From positions 1 to 64,000 of the forward strand of contig NZ_FOAZ01000015.1 of the NCBI RefSeq assembly GCF_900109465.1: DNA of 64,000 bases, in the 5' to 3' direction. A program made the position numbers and the translations under genes. This document shows positions 45,036-53,012 of this stretch, in pieces. Within the stretch, counting starts at the first letter, position 1, and each line of letters begins with the position of its first letter. Origin of the DNA: Streptacidiphilus jiangxiensis (GTDB taxonomy: Bacteria; Actinomycetota; Actinomycetes; Streptomycetales; Streptomycetaceae). The notes beneath the pieces were generated by a model. That model had not been told where the DNA came from. It saw only the letters and a program-made list of their open reading frames with translations, and did no database searches.

Positions 45036-46334
45036 ATGACTTCCGCCACCCTGCTCACCGAGCCGCCCGAACTCACCGACCGTCCCCAACTCGACGTCGC
45101 CGGCGAGCTGCTGGCCCTGCTCCGCGCCTCCGACACCGAACCCCGCGCCGACCAGCAGCTGGAGGCGCTGACCCTCGCGGTCGCGGCGGACCTCCCCGTG
45201 CTGCTGTGGGGCGAGCCCGGCATCGGCAAGACCGCCGCGCTCAACCAGCTCGCCGAGGCCCTCGACCTGCCGTTGACCACCGTCATCGCCAGCGTCCACG
45301 AGCCGTCCGACTTCTCCGGGCTGCCCGTCGTCGGCGACGACCCCGCCCGGCAGGGCGTGCCGCTGGCGCCGCCGGACTGGGCCGTGCGGCTGGTCCGGGC
45401 CGGCAAGGGGCTGCTCTTCCTCGACGAGCTCTCCACCGCGCCGCCCGCCGTCCAGGCCGCCCTGCTCCGCCTGGTGCTGGAACGGCGCATCGGCGCCCTG
45501 CAACTGCCGCCCGGCGTCAGGATCGTGGCCGCAGCAAACCCGCGTGCCTCGGCCGCCGACGGCTGGGAGCTCAGCCCGCCGCTGGCCAACCGCTTCGTCC
45601 ACCTCCAGTGGATCCACGAGCACGAGGTCGTGGTCCGCGGCCTGGGCGGGACCTGGCCGCGCGCCGTCCTGCCGCGCCTGGACCCGGCCAGGCTTGCCGA
45701 CGCCGTCGACTTCGCGCGCCGCGGCGTCTGCGGTCTGCTCGCCGTCCGGCCTGCCCTGGTGCACCGGCTGCCGGACAACGAGACGCGGCGCGGCGGCGCC
45801 TGGCCCTCGCCGCGCAGCTGGGAGATGACGCTGCGGCTGGTCGCCTTCGCCACCGCCGCAGGCTCTTCCCGTGACGTGCTGTCGCTGCTGGTCCGCGGCA
45901 CCGTCGGGGACGGCCCCGGCCTCGAACTGCTGGCGAGCCTGGACCGGATGGACCTGCCCGACCCGGAGTCCCTGCTCGCCGCCCCGGCCACCGCCGTCCT
46001 GCCCGACCGCGGCGACCTGCGCCAGGCGGTCCTCGACGGGGTCGTCGCGGCGGTGCGGGCCCGCCCGGAACGCGCGCGCTGGGACGCCGCGTGGACGCTG
46101 CTGGTCCGCGCGGTCGAGACCGGGGCACCGGACCTGGTCGTGGTCCCCGCGATGACGCTCGCCTCGCTGCGCCAGGAGGGATGGGACGTGCCGCCGTCGA
46201 TCGAGGAGCTGGCGGGCGCGGTCTCGCTCTCGCAGCAGGCGGACCAGGCGTCGGCACGCGCCGAGGCCCGCGAGCGCGGCGCCCGCCCGAGCACGCCATT
46301 GCTGCACCCGGCCCCGGCCCGGCTTCCCCGATGA
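45036..46334 (+). CDS. MoxR-type AAA ATPase
   Basis: The 432-residue protein has Walker A GEPGIGKT (residues 59-66), Walker B LLFLDEL (about 127-133), sensor 1 in AAANPR, and a sensor 2 arginine region near SPRSWEM. It is a MoxR-family AAA+ ATPase, a group that acts as chaperone or remodelling motor for partner proteins carrying von Willebrand A domains and metal centres. AGGTGA is found before the ATG. The downstream VWA gene overlaps its stop by four bases. The N-terminal 35 residues and the Arg-rich C-terminal 30 are low complexity. Confidence 0.9.
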   Translation: MTSATLLTEPPELTDRPQLDVAGELLALLRASDTEPRADQQLEALTLAVAADLPVLLWGEPGIGKTAALNQLAEALDLPLTTVIASVHEPSDFSGLPVVGDDPARQGVPLAPPDWAVRLVRAGKGLLFLDELSTAPPAVQAALLRLVLERRIGALQLPPGVRIVAAANPRASAADGWELSPPLANRFVHLQWIHEHEVVVRGLGGTWPRAVLPRLDPARLADAVDFARRGVCGLLAVRPALVHRLPDNETRRGGAWPSPRSWEMTLRLVAFATAAGSSRDVLSLLVRGTVGDGPGLELLASLDRMDLPDPESLLAAPATAVLPDRGDLRQAVLDGVVAAVRARPERARWDAAWTLLVRAVETGAPDLVVVPAMTLASLRQEGWDVPPSIEELAGAVSLSQQADQASARAEARERGARPSTPLLHPAPARLPR

Positions 46335-47716
46335 GGGCCCCGACCCCGACCCCGACCCCGACGCCGGGCCCGCCCGCGACGTCGAGTGTGCCGGTCGCAC
46401 AGCCGTCGCTGCCCGCGAGGCCCCGGCCGCCGATCCGTCCGCTGACGGCACGCAAGCCCGACCTGACGCCGCGGTCATGGCAGGCGGCGACGGCCGCCGA
46501 GGCCGCGCTCCCCCTCGACCGCGACAAGCTCTACGCCGCGCGCCTGCAGGCCGTCCGCGCCCGCCCCTACCTCGCCACGGCCCTCTTCGCGCTGCACCCG
46601 GTGGAGTCGCGACGCACCCCGACCATGGCCGTCGACCGCCACTGGCGCTGCTACGTCTCACCCGCTTTCGTCGCCCGCACGCCCGTCGAGGAGCTCGCGG
46701 GGGTGTGGGTGCACGAGGTGTCCCACCTGCTGCGCGATCACCACGGCCGCAGCGACCGGTATGCCCGCGTGAACGGCCTGGTCGGCCCGTCCGAGCGACT
46801 GCGGATGAACATCGCCGCCGACTTCGAGATCAACGACGACATCTACGGGGACGGCCTCGTGCGCGGCGAGCTCGCGGTCCGGCCGCAGATGGCGAAGTTG
46901 CCCGAGGGGTGGCTGATGGAGGACTACCTGTGCCACCTGCGCCTCGCCCCGGAAGCGATGGCCTGGCTGGACTGCGGCAGCGGCGCCGACGGCGTCGAGC
47001 GGCCCTGGGACCTCGGCCCGGACGGCGCGCACGGACTGACCGACCAGGAGCGCGACGCCGTCCGGTTCAAGGTTGCGCAGGCGATCAACGGCCGACCCGG
47101 AACCGCGCCCGCAGGTTGGCGCCGCTGGGCCGAGGACGCATTCCAACCACCGCAGCACTGGCGCGAGTTGCTCGGCGCCGCAGTGCGCTCCGCAGTCACC
47201 TCCGGCGGCGCGGGCGGCGACTACCGCTACGGCCGTCCGGCCCGCCGTGCGACCAGCCTGCCCGGGATCGTGCTGCCCAGCCTGCGTCGCACCCCGCCGC
47301 GCGTCAGCGTCGTCATCGACACCTCCGGTTCGGTCAGCGACATCGAGCTCGGCAGTGCGCTGCGCGAGGTCGCGGCCATCTGCCGGGCCGTCGGCGGGCG
47401 GCGCGACCTGGTCACCGTCGTGCCCTGCGACGCGGCGGCGCAGATCAGCGCCCCGCTCTGCCGGGCCGAGGACATCCCACTGCTCGGCGGTGGCGGCACG
47501 GACCTGCGTGCCGGCTTCGCCCGCGCCCTGCGTTCCCAGCCCCGACCGGACGTCGTCGTCGCGCTCACCGACGGGCAGACCCCCTGGCCGGAGAGCCGGC
47601 CGCCGTGCCGCACGGTCGTGGGTCTGTTTCCCCGCCCCCGCGACGACGAGCAGTCCACCGAGTACCGGCCGGACCGGCCGCCCGCCTGGGCGCGGGTGGT
47701 CGAGATCCGTTCCTGA
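46331..47716 (+). CDS. metallopeptidase-VWA protein (DUF2201-like)
   Basis: The 461-residue protein starts with a Pro/Thr-rich tail, then a putative zinc-metallopeptidase domain with VWVHEVSHLLRDHHG (HExxH at about residues 128-132) and NIAADFEINDDIY, which is the arrangement of the DUF2201 N-terminal domain. The C-terminal VWA-like domain has the MIDAS residues: DTSGS (about 330), a Thr in GGGGTDLRAG, and Asp in ALTDGQTPWP. The gene starts by ATGA overlap with moxR, so the ATPase and this protein almost surely work together. It could be a MoxR-remodelled protease. The substrate is unknown. Confidence 0.87.
   Translation: MRAPTPTPTPTPGPPATSSVPVAQPSLPARPRPPIRPLTARKPDLTPRSWQAATAAEAALPLDRDKLYAARLQAVRARPYLATALFALHPVESRRTPTMAVDRHWRCYVSPAFVARTPVEELAGVWVHEVSHLLRDHHGRSDRYARVNGLVGPSERLRMNIAADFEINDDIYGDGLVRGELAVRPQMAKLPEGWLMEDYLCHLRLAPEAMAWLDCGSGADGVERPWDLGPDGAHGLTDQERDAVRFKVAQAINGRPGTAPAGWRRWAEDAFQPPQHWRELLGAAVRSAVTSGGAGGDYRYGRPARRATSLPGIVLPSLRRTPPRVSVVIDTSGSVSDIELGSALREVAAICRAVGGRRDLVTVVPCDAAAQISAPLCRAEDIPLLGGGGTDLRAGFARALRSQPRPDVVVALTDGQTPWPESRPPCRTVVGLFPRPRDDEQSTEYRPDRPPAWARVVEIRS
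46338..46361. repeat. hexamer repeat coding Pro-Thr tail
   Basis: CCCCGA occurs four times in a row and codes for the repeated Thr-Pro pairs at the N-terminus of the metallopeptidase-VWA protein. Loss or gain of units keeps the frame, so the tail length may vary between strains. Confidence 0.8.
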
Positions 47717-47818
47717 GGCGGGTGGGCCGAGACGGGATCCGAGTGCCGGGCGAGGCATGCCCGGCCCGGAAACGGGCACCTGAACCGTGGGGGATCCCCA
47801 GGAACACGAGGCAAGCCC

Positions 47819-48463
47819 ATGACCGACATCCAGACCCGGTCCGACCGGACGGCCACCGCCGACTACGCCGGCGCGCTCGACCCCGCCGACAGCGGCGACC
47901 TGCTGGTGCAGCTCACCTCCGAGCACTGGGAGATGCGCATGCTGTTCAGCGCCGTGCTCGGCACCCCGCTGGGCGATCCGGAACGCAAGGCGCTGCTCGA
48001 CCAGATCACGCCCCGCCTCGTCCGGCACGGGGTGATCGAGGAGGAGTGCCTGTACCCGCTGGTGCGCAGACTCCCCGAGGACGCGGGCGGCGAGTTGTCC
48101 GGCCACGGAGTGGACGACCACGCCCGGACCGAGGCGTCGCTGCACCTGATCGGACTGCACAAGGCCACCGACCCCGAGTTCGACCACCTCGTCGCCGTGC
48201 TGCACGAGCACGTCACGGGCCACGACAACTGGGAGGAGGCGCGGCTGTTCCCGCTGCTGCGGGAGGCCTGCAGCCAGACCGAGCTGGACGCCGCCGGTGA
48301 CCGGGCGCGGGACGCCAGGCGCCGGGCCCGGACCTCGCCCAAGCCTCCGCCCGGCACCCAACCGCCGCAGGACCGCTTCCCGGAGCCCGAGACGGGCCTG
48401 CGGCAGCGCCTGCACGACCGGTTCACCCCGGCCGGCGGCTGGGGCCAGCTCCGTCCGCACTGA
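47819..48463 (+). CDS. hemerythrin HHE-domain protein
   Basis: The 214-residue protein has an HHE four-helix bundle (about residues 30-155). The iron-ligand pattern is visible: SEHWEMR, RHGVIEEECLYPLVR, and HEHVTGHDNWEEARLFPLLRE supply the His and Glu residues of a di-iron site. The C-terminal 55 residues are basic and Pro-rich and probably disordered. Such proteins bind oxygen, nitric oxide or iron and take part in stress defence. The gene starts 103 bases after the VWA gene on the same strand and may be a separate unit. No function in the cassette is proven. Confidence 0.87.
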   Translation: MTDIQTRSDRTATADYAGALDPADSGDLLVQLTSEHWEMRMLFSAVLGTPLGDPERKALLDQITPRLVRHGVIEEECLYPLVRRLPEDAGGELSGHGVDDHARTEASLHLIGLHKATDPEFDHLVAVLHEHVTGHDNWEEARLFPLLREACSQTELDAAGDRARDARRRARTSPKPPPGTQPPQDRFPEPETGLRQRLHDRFTPAGGWGQLRPH

Positions 48464-48508
48464 GCGACGCGGGCCGACCCCGCCTCCGAAGGGCGCCGTC
48501 CTAAGGAC

Positions 48509-49636
48509 TCAGCTCAGCGTCTTCAGCGAGGCCGCGTCGTAGGGCGCCAGCTCGTCGAAGCGGCCGGCGAGCACCTTGGCCGCCCACTGCGGGTCCTGCA
48601 GCAGGGCGCGGCCCACGGCGACCATGTCGAACTCCTCGTTCTCCATCCGGTCCAGGAGGTTGTCCAGGGCCTGGATGGGCGAGCCCTCGCCCATGAACGC
48701 GCCGATGAAGTCGCCGTCCAGGCCGACCGAGCCGACGGTGATCGTCGGACGGCCGGTGAGCTTCTTCGTCCAGCCGGCCAGGTTCAGGTCCGAGCCGTCG
48801 AACTCCGGCAGCCAGTAGCGGCGGGTGGAGGCGTGGAACGCGTCGACGCCCGCCGCGGCCAGCGGGGCGAGGACGGCCTCCAACTGCTCCGGGGTCTCGG
48901 CCAGGCGCGCGTCGTACGCCTCCTGCTTCCACTGCGAGTAGCGGAAGATCACCGGGAACTCGGGCGAGACCCGCTCGCGGACCGCGGCCACGATCTCGGC
49001 GGCGAAGCGCGTGCGGGCGACCGGGTCGCCGCCGTAGGCGTCGGTGCGGCGGTTGGTGCCCGCCCACAGGAACTGGTCCACCAGGTAGCCGTGGGCGCCG
49101 TGCAGCTCCACACCGTCGAAGCCGATCCGCTCCGCGTCCGCTGCGGCCTGCGCGAACGCGCCGATCACCTCGTCCAGGTCGGCTTGGGTCATCGCCCGGC
49201 CGGTGCCCTCGGTGCCGTCGATGCGCAGCCCGGAGGGGCCCACCGCCGGGGCCTCGGCGTACGGCGGCTGGCCCTGCTGGCGCACCATGCCGATGTGCCA
49301 CAGCTGCGGCACGATCCGGCCACCCGCGGCGTGCACCGCGTCGGCGACCTGCGCCCAACCGGCGAGCTGCTCCTCGCCGTGGAAGCGCGGCACGCGGTCG
49401 CTCTGCCCGGCGGAGTCGTGGCCGACGTAGGTGCCCTCCGTGACGATCAGCCCGACGTTCGCCGCCGCGCGGCGCGCGTAGTACGAGCGCACGTCCTCGC
49501 CGGGGACGCCGCCCGGGGAGAACATGCGGGTCATCGGCGCCATCGCGATGCGGTTGGGGACGGTCAGCCCGTTGATCGCGAGGGGCCGGGAGAGGATCTC
49601 GGCCGCGCGGGAGACGGCGGACGCTGCGGTGGTCAT
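48509..49636 (-). CDS. NADH:flavin oxidoreductase (old yellow enzyme family)
   Basis: The 375-residue FMN protein has the TIM-barrel motifs PNRIAMAPMTRMF near residue 25, QLWHIGM at about 110, GFDGVELHGAHGYLVDQFLW at about 175, and AVGRALLQDPQWAAKV near the C-terminus. It reduces activated double bonds in enones, nitro compounds or nitrate esters. The ATG at 49636 has GAGGAAG seven bases before it; the open frame upstream is only sequence without a ribosome site. The gene stands alone, 46 bases from the convergent hemerythrin gene. Confidence 0.9.
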   Translation of the reverse strand: MTTAASAVSRAAEILSRPLAINGLTVPNRIAMAPMTRMFSPGGVPGEDVRSYYARRAAANVGLIVTEGTYVGHDSAGQSDRVPRFHGEEQLAGWAQVADAVHAAGGRIVPQLWHIGMVRQQGQPPYAEAPAVGPSGLRIDGTEGTGRAMTQADLDEVIGAFAQAAADAERIGFDGVELHGAHGYLVDQFLWAGTNRRTDAYGGDPVARTRFAAEIVAAVRERVSPEFPVIFRYSQWKQEAYDARLAETPEQLEAVLAPLAAAGVDAFHASTRRYWLPEFDGSDLNLAGWTKKLTGRPTITVGSVGLDGDFIGAFMGEGSPIQALDNLLDRMENEEFDMVAVGRALLQDPQWAAKVLAGRFDELAPYDAASLKTLS

Positions 49637-49824
49637 GGGCTTCCTCGGGGTGCCGTGCGGGTGTGCGGTGCGCGGTGAGGCGCGAACGTCACAACCGAGA
49701 CGACGCGGGAGGCATTTCACGACGCGGGGCGAGCGGCGTGTGATCCCGGCCACAGTCGTGCGGTGGCGACGCCCGTGGTTCTCGGCGAGGCTGAGGGCGG
49801 CGGCAGGGGAGCAGGAGGAGGCCG

Positions 49825-50481
49825 ATGGTGACGACGCAGCCGCGACGGATCGCGCAGACGGTCCGGGACGTGATGAGCGCCGAGGTGGTGACCGCGTCGA
49901 GCGCGACCCCGTTCAAGGACCTGGTCCGGCTGCTGGAGGAGCACCGGATCAGCGCGCTGCCCGTGCTGGACCCCGGCCGGCGGGTGCTCGGCGTCGTCTC
50001 CGAGGCGGACCTGCTGCTGAAGGAGGCCGACCGGCAGCGCCGGCTGGGCATGCGGTCCGCCCTGCTCGACCCGGACGAGGCCACCAGGATCGCGGCCCTG
50101 CGGGCCACCGATCTGATGACGGCCCCGGCGGTCACGATCGGCCCCGACGAGGCCGTGGCCGACGCGGCCCGCGTGATGATCCGGCGCCGGGTGAAGCGAC
50201 TGCCCGTCGTGGACGACTCCGGCGTGCTCCTCGGCATCGTCAGCCGGGCCGACGTGCTGAAGGTCTTCCTGCGCGACGACGACTCCCTGGCCGACGACGT
50301 GCGCGGCGCCCTCACCCGCGCGCTGGGCGCGGCGGACTGCGCAGGCCTGACCGTCGACGTCGCCGACGGCGTGGTCACCGTCGGCGGCGCACTGGCGGAC
50401 TCGGCCCGGATCCCGCTGGTCGCCGACACCGTGCGGGGCGTCGACGGCGTCGTGGACGTGTCGTTCGCCCTCGGGCGGTGA
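49825..50481 (+). CDS. CBS-pair and BON-domain protein
   Basis: The 218-residue protein carries two CBS domains (about residues 15-65 and 92-145; VRDVMSAEVVTASSATPFKDLVRLLEEHRISALPVLDPGRRVLGVVSEADLL is the first in outline) and a C-terminal BON domain (about 150-215). CBS pairs bind adenine nucleotides, and BON domains bind membranes or other ligands. In mycobacteria, related proteins belong to the dormancy regulon, but such a link is not shown here. GGAGGAGG precedes the ATG. It converges on the SGNH gene, with 12 bases between the stops. Confidence 0.88.
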   Translation: MVTTQPRRIAQTVRDVMSAEVVTASSATPFKDLVRLLEEHRISALPVLDPGRRVLGVVSEADLLLKEADRQRRLGMRSALLDPDEATRIAALRATDLMTAPAVTIGPDEAVADAARVMIRRRVKRLPVVDDSGVLLGIVSRADVLKVFLRDDDSLADDVRGALTRALGAADCAGLTVDVADGVVTVGGALADSARIPLVADTVRGVDGVVDVSFALGR

Positions 50482-50493
50482 AGACCTTTTGGT

Positions 50494-51282
50494 TCAGCCC
50501 GGGTAGGCGTCCAGGGCGGGGCGCTTGGCCGGGCGGTTGTCACCACTGGACTTTCCGGTGAGCCGCCGCCCGATCCACGGCAGCACGTGGATGCGGACCC
50601 AGCGCAGGTCGGCGCGGAGCCTGGTCAGCCGCGGCGTCGCCGGTGCGGGCGGCAGGGGCTCACGCCAGTCGAAGGAGGCCGGGTACCCGAGCGCCTGGAG
50701 CACCCCCTCGGCGACGCGGCGGTGACCCTCGGCCGAGAAGTGCAGGCGGTCCTCGGCCCACATCCGGGCGTCGTCGAAGGCCGGCACGTGGAACAGGTCG
50801 ACGACGACGATGTTGTCGTGCGCGGCGGCGAAGTCGCGCACGAAGCCCTGCAGTCGCAGGATCTGCGGCATCAGCCGGGCGCTGCCGCGCATCCGTCGAC
50901 TCGGGTCGACGCTGAAGAACATCACGACTCGCGTCGCACCCTTCGCGAGGCGCTCCGCGAGGGCGCCGAGCGTGCGCTCGACGTGGTCGATGTCGCAGCC
51001 CGGCCGCATCACGTCGTTCAGCCCGCCCGCGAGCGTCACCAGCTCCCCGCCGAGCGCGACGGCGGCGTCACCCTGCTCATCGGCGATCTGCCCGATCAGC
51101 TTGCCGCGTACGGCGAGGTTCGCGTACCGGAAGTCGCCGCCCTCGGCATCGACGGCGAGCCGGGCGGCGACGCGATCGGCCCAGCCACGGTAGTGCCCGT
51201 CCGGGAGGACGTCGTCGCACATGCCTTCGGTGAAGGAGTCGCCGAGGGCGACCATGCTGCGGTAGCGGGGAAGCTGGTTCAT
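50494..51282 (-). CDS. SGNH/GDSL-family hydrolase
   Basis: The 262-residue protein has the four SGNH blocks: VALGDSFTEGM with the catalytic serine (about residue 17), a glycine block near residue 60, TLAGGLNDV with the asparagine (about 88), and DRLHFSAEGH with the catalytic Asp-His pair (about 180). It is an esterase or lipase of unknown substrate. It has no signal peptide, so it should be cytoplasmic. The ribosome site before the ATG is weak. It is followed upstream (minus strand) by a palindromic repeat. Confidence 0.88.
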   Translation of the reverse strand: MNQLPRYRSMVALGDSFTEGMCDDVLPDGHYRGWADRVAARLAVDAEGGDFRYANLAVRGKLIGQIADEQGDAAVALGGELVTLAGGLNDVMRPGCDIDHVERTLGALAERLAKGATRVVMFFSVDPSRRMRGSARLMPQILRLQGFVRDFAAAHDNIVVVDLFHVPAFDDARMWAEDRLHFSAEGHRRVAEGVLQALGYPASFDWREPLPPAPATPRLTRLRADLRWVRIHVLPWIGRRLTGKSSGDNRPAKRPALDAYPG

Positions 51283-51314
51283 AGTGCAACGATTCTAGGT
51301 GAGGCAGTTGGTGC

Positions 51315-51439
51315 GGCTGCACCTCCAGGGGCGCGAGGAACTGCGCGAGGAACCACCCTGTGCGGATGGCCCTGCACATTGAGGACCATCCGCACAGGGT
51401 GGCTTGTCGCGCAGTTCCTCGCGCCCCTGGGGTTGCAAC
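51315..51439. repeat. palindromic intergenic repeat, copy G
   Basis: The left arm starts CCAGGGGCGCGAGGAACTGC at 51325, and the right arm ends GCGCAGTTCCTCGCGCCCCTGG. The inner arms CCACCCTGTGCGGATGG (51353-51369) and CCATCCGCACAGGGTGG (51386-51402) are a perfect 17-base pair, so the whole element folds into one long hairpin with few interruptions. Its right flank GGTTGCAAC shares a base with the stop codon (TAG) of the WGR gene at 51439. Confidence 0.92.
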
Positions 51440-52887
51440 TAGAGCAAGCGCTGAATGTCTCCCCGGGTGCGGTAGAAACCGCCTTGCGCGGCCTCGTGGA
51501 TCTCCGTGACCACGTACCGCGCCCCCGGGACGCGGATCGCCTTGGGGAACTGGACCCGCCAGGTCGGGTCGTAGCCAGGGGAGACGACGCGCATGCGCAT
51601 GCGGCCGGCCGGGCCGGACTGGACGCACTCCACGACGATGCCGTTCGTCGGGGCCGTCGTCACGACGGTGACCTCCTCGGAGGGGACGACCCGCTCCCAG
51701 CCCGTGGCCTTGATGTCCGCGGGCTGCGGCACCGTGCCGCCCTCCGCCGCGCGGACCGCGGCCTCGCTCACGTCGAGGCAGGCGAGGGAGCCGTCCGTGG
51801 TGACCAGGTAGAGGCGTTCGTCGCGGTACTGCATGGAGTACGCGGAGCCGCAGCCCGTGCCGAGCTTCCACAGCCGCGTGCCGTCCGCGGCGAAGCAGTA
51901 GACGGAGGAGTGGTTGTCCCCGGCGAAGACGTACCGGCCGTCGGGGGATGCGGCGCAGGAGAAGACCGCCGCGTCGCAGCGGTAGCGGGTGAGAAGTGAG
52001 CCGTCGGACTTGGCGAGGCGGTAGACCCAGCCGCGGCTGGTTCCGGCGAAGACCTCGCGCGGCTCCTGCCAGCCGAAGAGGACCGCGCCCTCCGTCGGCG
52101 TGGACCAGCGCGGCGCGCCGTCGGCGCCGTAGCGGGCGACGCCCGCCGAGTCGCCGTGATAGACGCCCTCGGCGTCGCAGCGGACCATCCAGGCCGAGGT
52201 GCCGGCGCCCTTGCGGCGCCACTGGAACTCGTCCTCGTGGTCGATGCTGGTCACCCCGCCGTTCGCGTCGGAGACGCCGAGCACGCCGTCGTGGATGTCG
52301 AGCCAGAAGATGTCGACGTCCTCGGCTATCTCGTAGGCGACACGCGGCACCTTGCCACTGAGGTCGTAGACGCGGCCGTCGTCGCAGCCCGCGTAGATCC
52401 AGAAGTCGTCCGCGACGATGCACTTGACGCCGTCGGGCAGACCGAAGCGGCCGGTGACCTCGCCGTCGTGGGTGAGGGTGAAGACGTCGCCCTTCTGGTT
52501 GCCGACCCAGGCGTGCTCCTCGCCGACGAAGACGCCGAACGCGGAAGCCCCGGAGCGGAACCGCCACAGCACCGCCGCCTGACGAGCCGTCGACGCGGCG
52601 CTGACGATCTGGCGCCGCGTCACCGCCCGGCGCTGACGCACCCCGCGCACTGCCGGGGCGTAGCCCTTGCGAACCTTCTCGCCGATCTTCCTCGCGGCCG
52701 CCGCGGCGGCCTTCTCCGTGCTCGGGTAGCTGCTGGAGCGCACCTGCCCCTGCTCGCCGATCCGGCCGAAGGAGATGGTGACCTGCAGGCCCTCGTGCCG
52801 CACCTCGTAGAACTTGTGGGCGCCCTCGCCCTCCTCGGACAGCTCGAGGTACGTGGTCGAACCGACGGCGGAGACGGCAGGGGACAT
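51439..52887 (-). CDS. WGR-domain protein with beta-propeller
   Basis: The 482-residue protein has an N-terminal WGR domain (about residues 10-85, with the variant FGRIGEQGQVRSSSYPS of the WGR-type loop) and a PQQ/WD-like beta-propeller (about 120-400) with repeats such as VWVGNQKGDVFTLTHDG, YAGCDDGRVYDLSG and YVFAGDNHSSVYCFAADGTRLWKL. WGR domains in eukaryotes belong to PARPs, and in bacteria they occur with varied partners, possibly as DNA or protein binders. The combination is uncommon and no enzyme motif is seen. It may be a scaffold that senses or counts something. Ribosome site GGAGG five bases before the ATG at 52887. Confidence 0.8.
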   Translation of the reverse strand: MSPAVSAVGSTTYLELSEEGEGAHKFYEVRHEGLQVTISFGRIGEQGQVRSSSYPSTEKAAAAAARKIGEKVRKGYAPAVRGVRQRRAVTRRQIVSAASTARQAAVLWRFRSGASAFGVFVGEEHAWVGNQKGDVFTLTHDGEVTGRFGLPDGVKCIVADDFWIYAGCDDGRVYDLSGKVPRVAYEIAEDVDIFWLDIHDGVLGVSDANGGVTSIDHEDEFQWRRKGAGTSAWMVRCDAEGVYHGDSAGVARYGADGAPRWSTPTEGAVLFGWQEPREVFAGTSRGWVYRLAKSDGSLLTRYRCDAAVFSCAASPDGRYVFAGDNHSSVYCFAADGTRLWKLGTGCGSAYSMQYRDERLYLVTTDGSLACLDVSEAAVRAAEGGTVPQPADIKATGWERVVPSEEVTVVTTAPTNGIVVECVQSGPAGRMRMRVVSPGYDPTWRVQFPKAIRVPGARYVVTEIHEAAQGGFYRTRGDIQRLL

Positions 52888-53012
52888 GAGGCCCTCCAGG
52901 GCTGACGTCAGGTAAGGGGAGAGGCGCGAAAGACCGTTGCCGGCGCCCCCGGTGATGTCTTCGACACTACGCGGGGGCACTGACAACGGCCCTTGCCCGG
53001 ACGGACGGTCCG

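Noticed and set aside
45036-46334. moxR as part of a methanol dehydrogenase or CbbQ/NorQ system
   Set aside because: No methanol dehydrogenase, Rubisco or nitric oxide reductase genes are nearby; the only coupled partner is the metallopeptidase-VWA gene.
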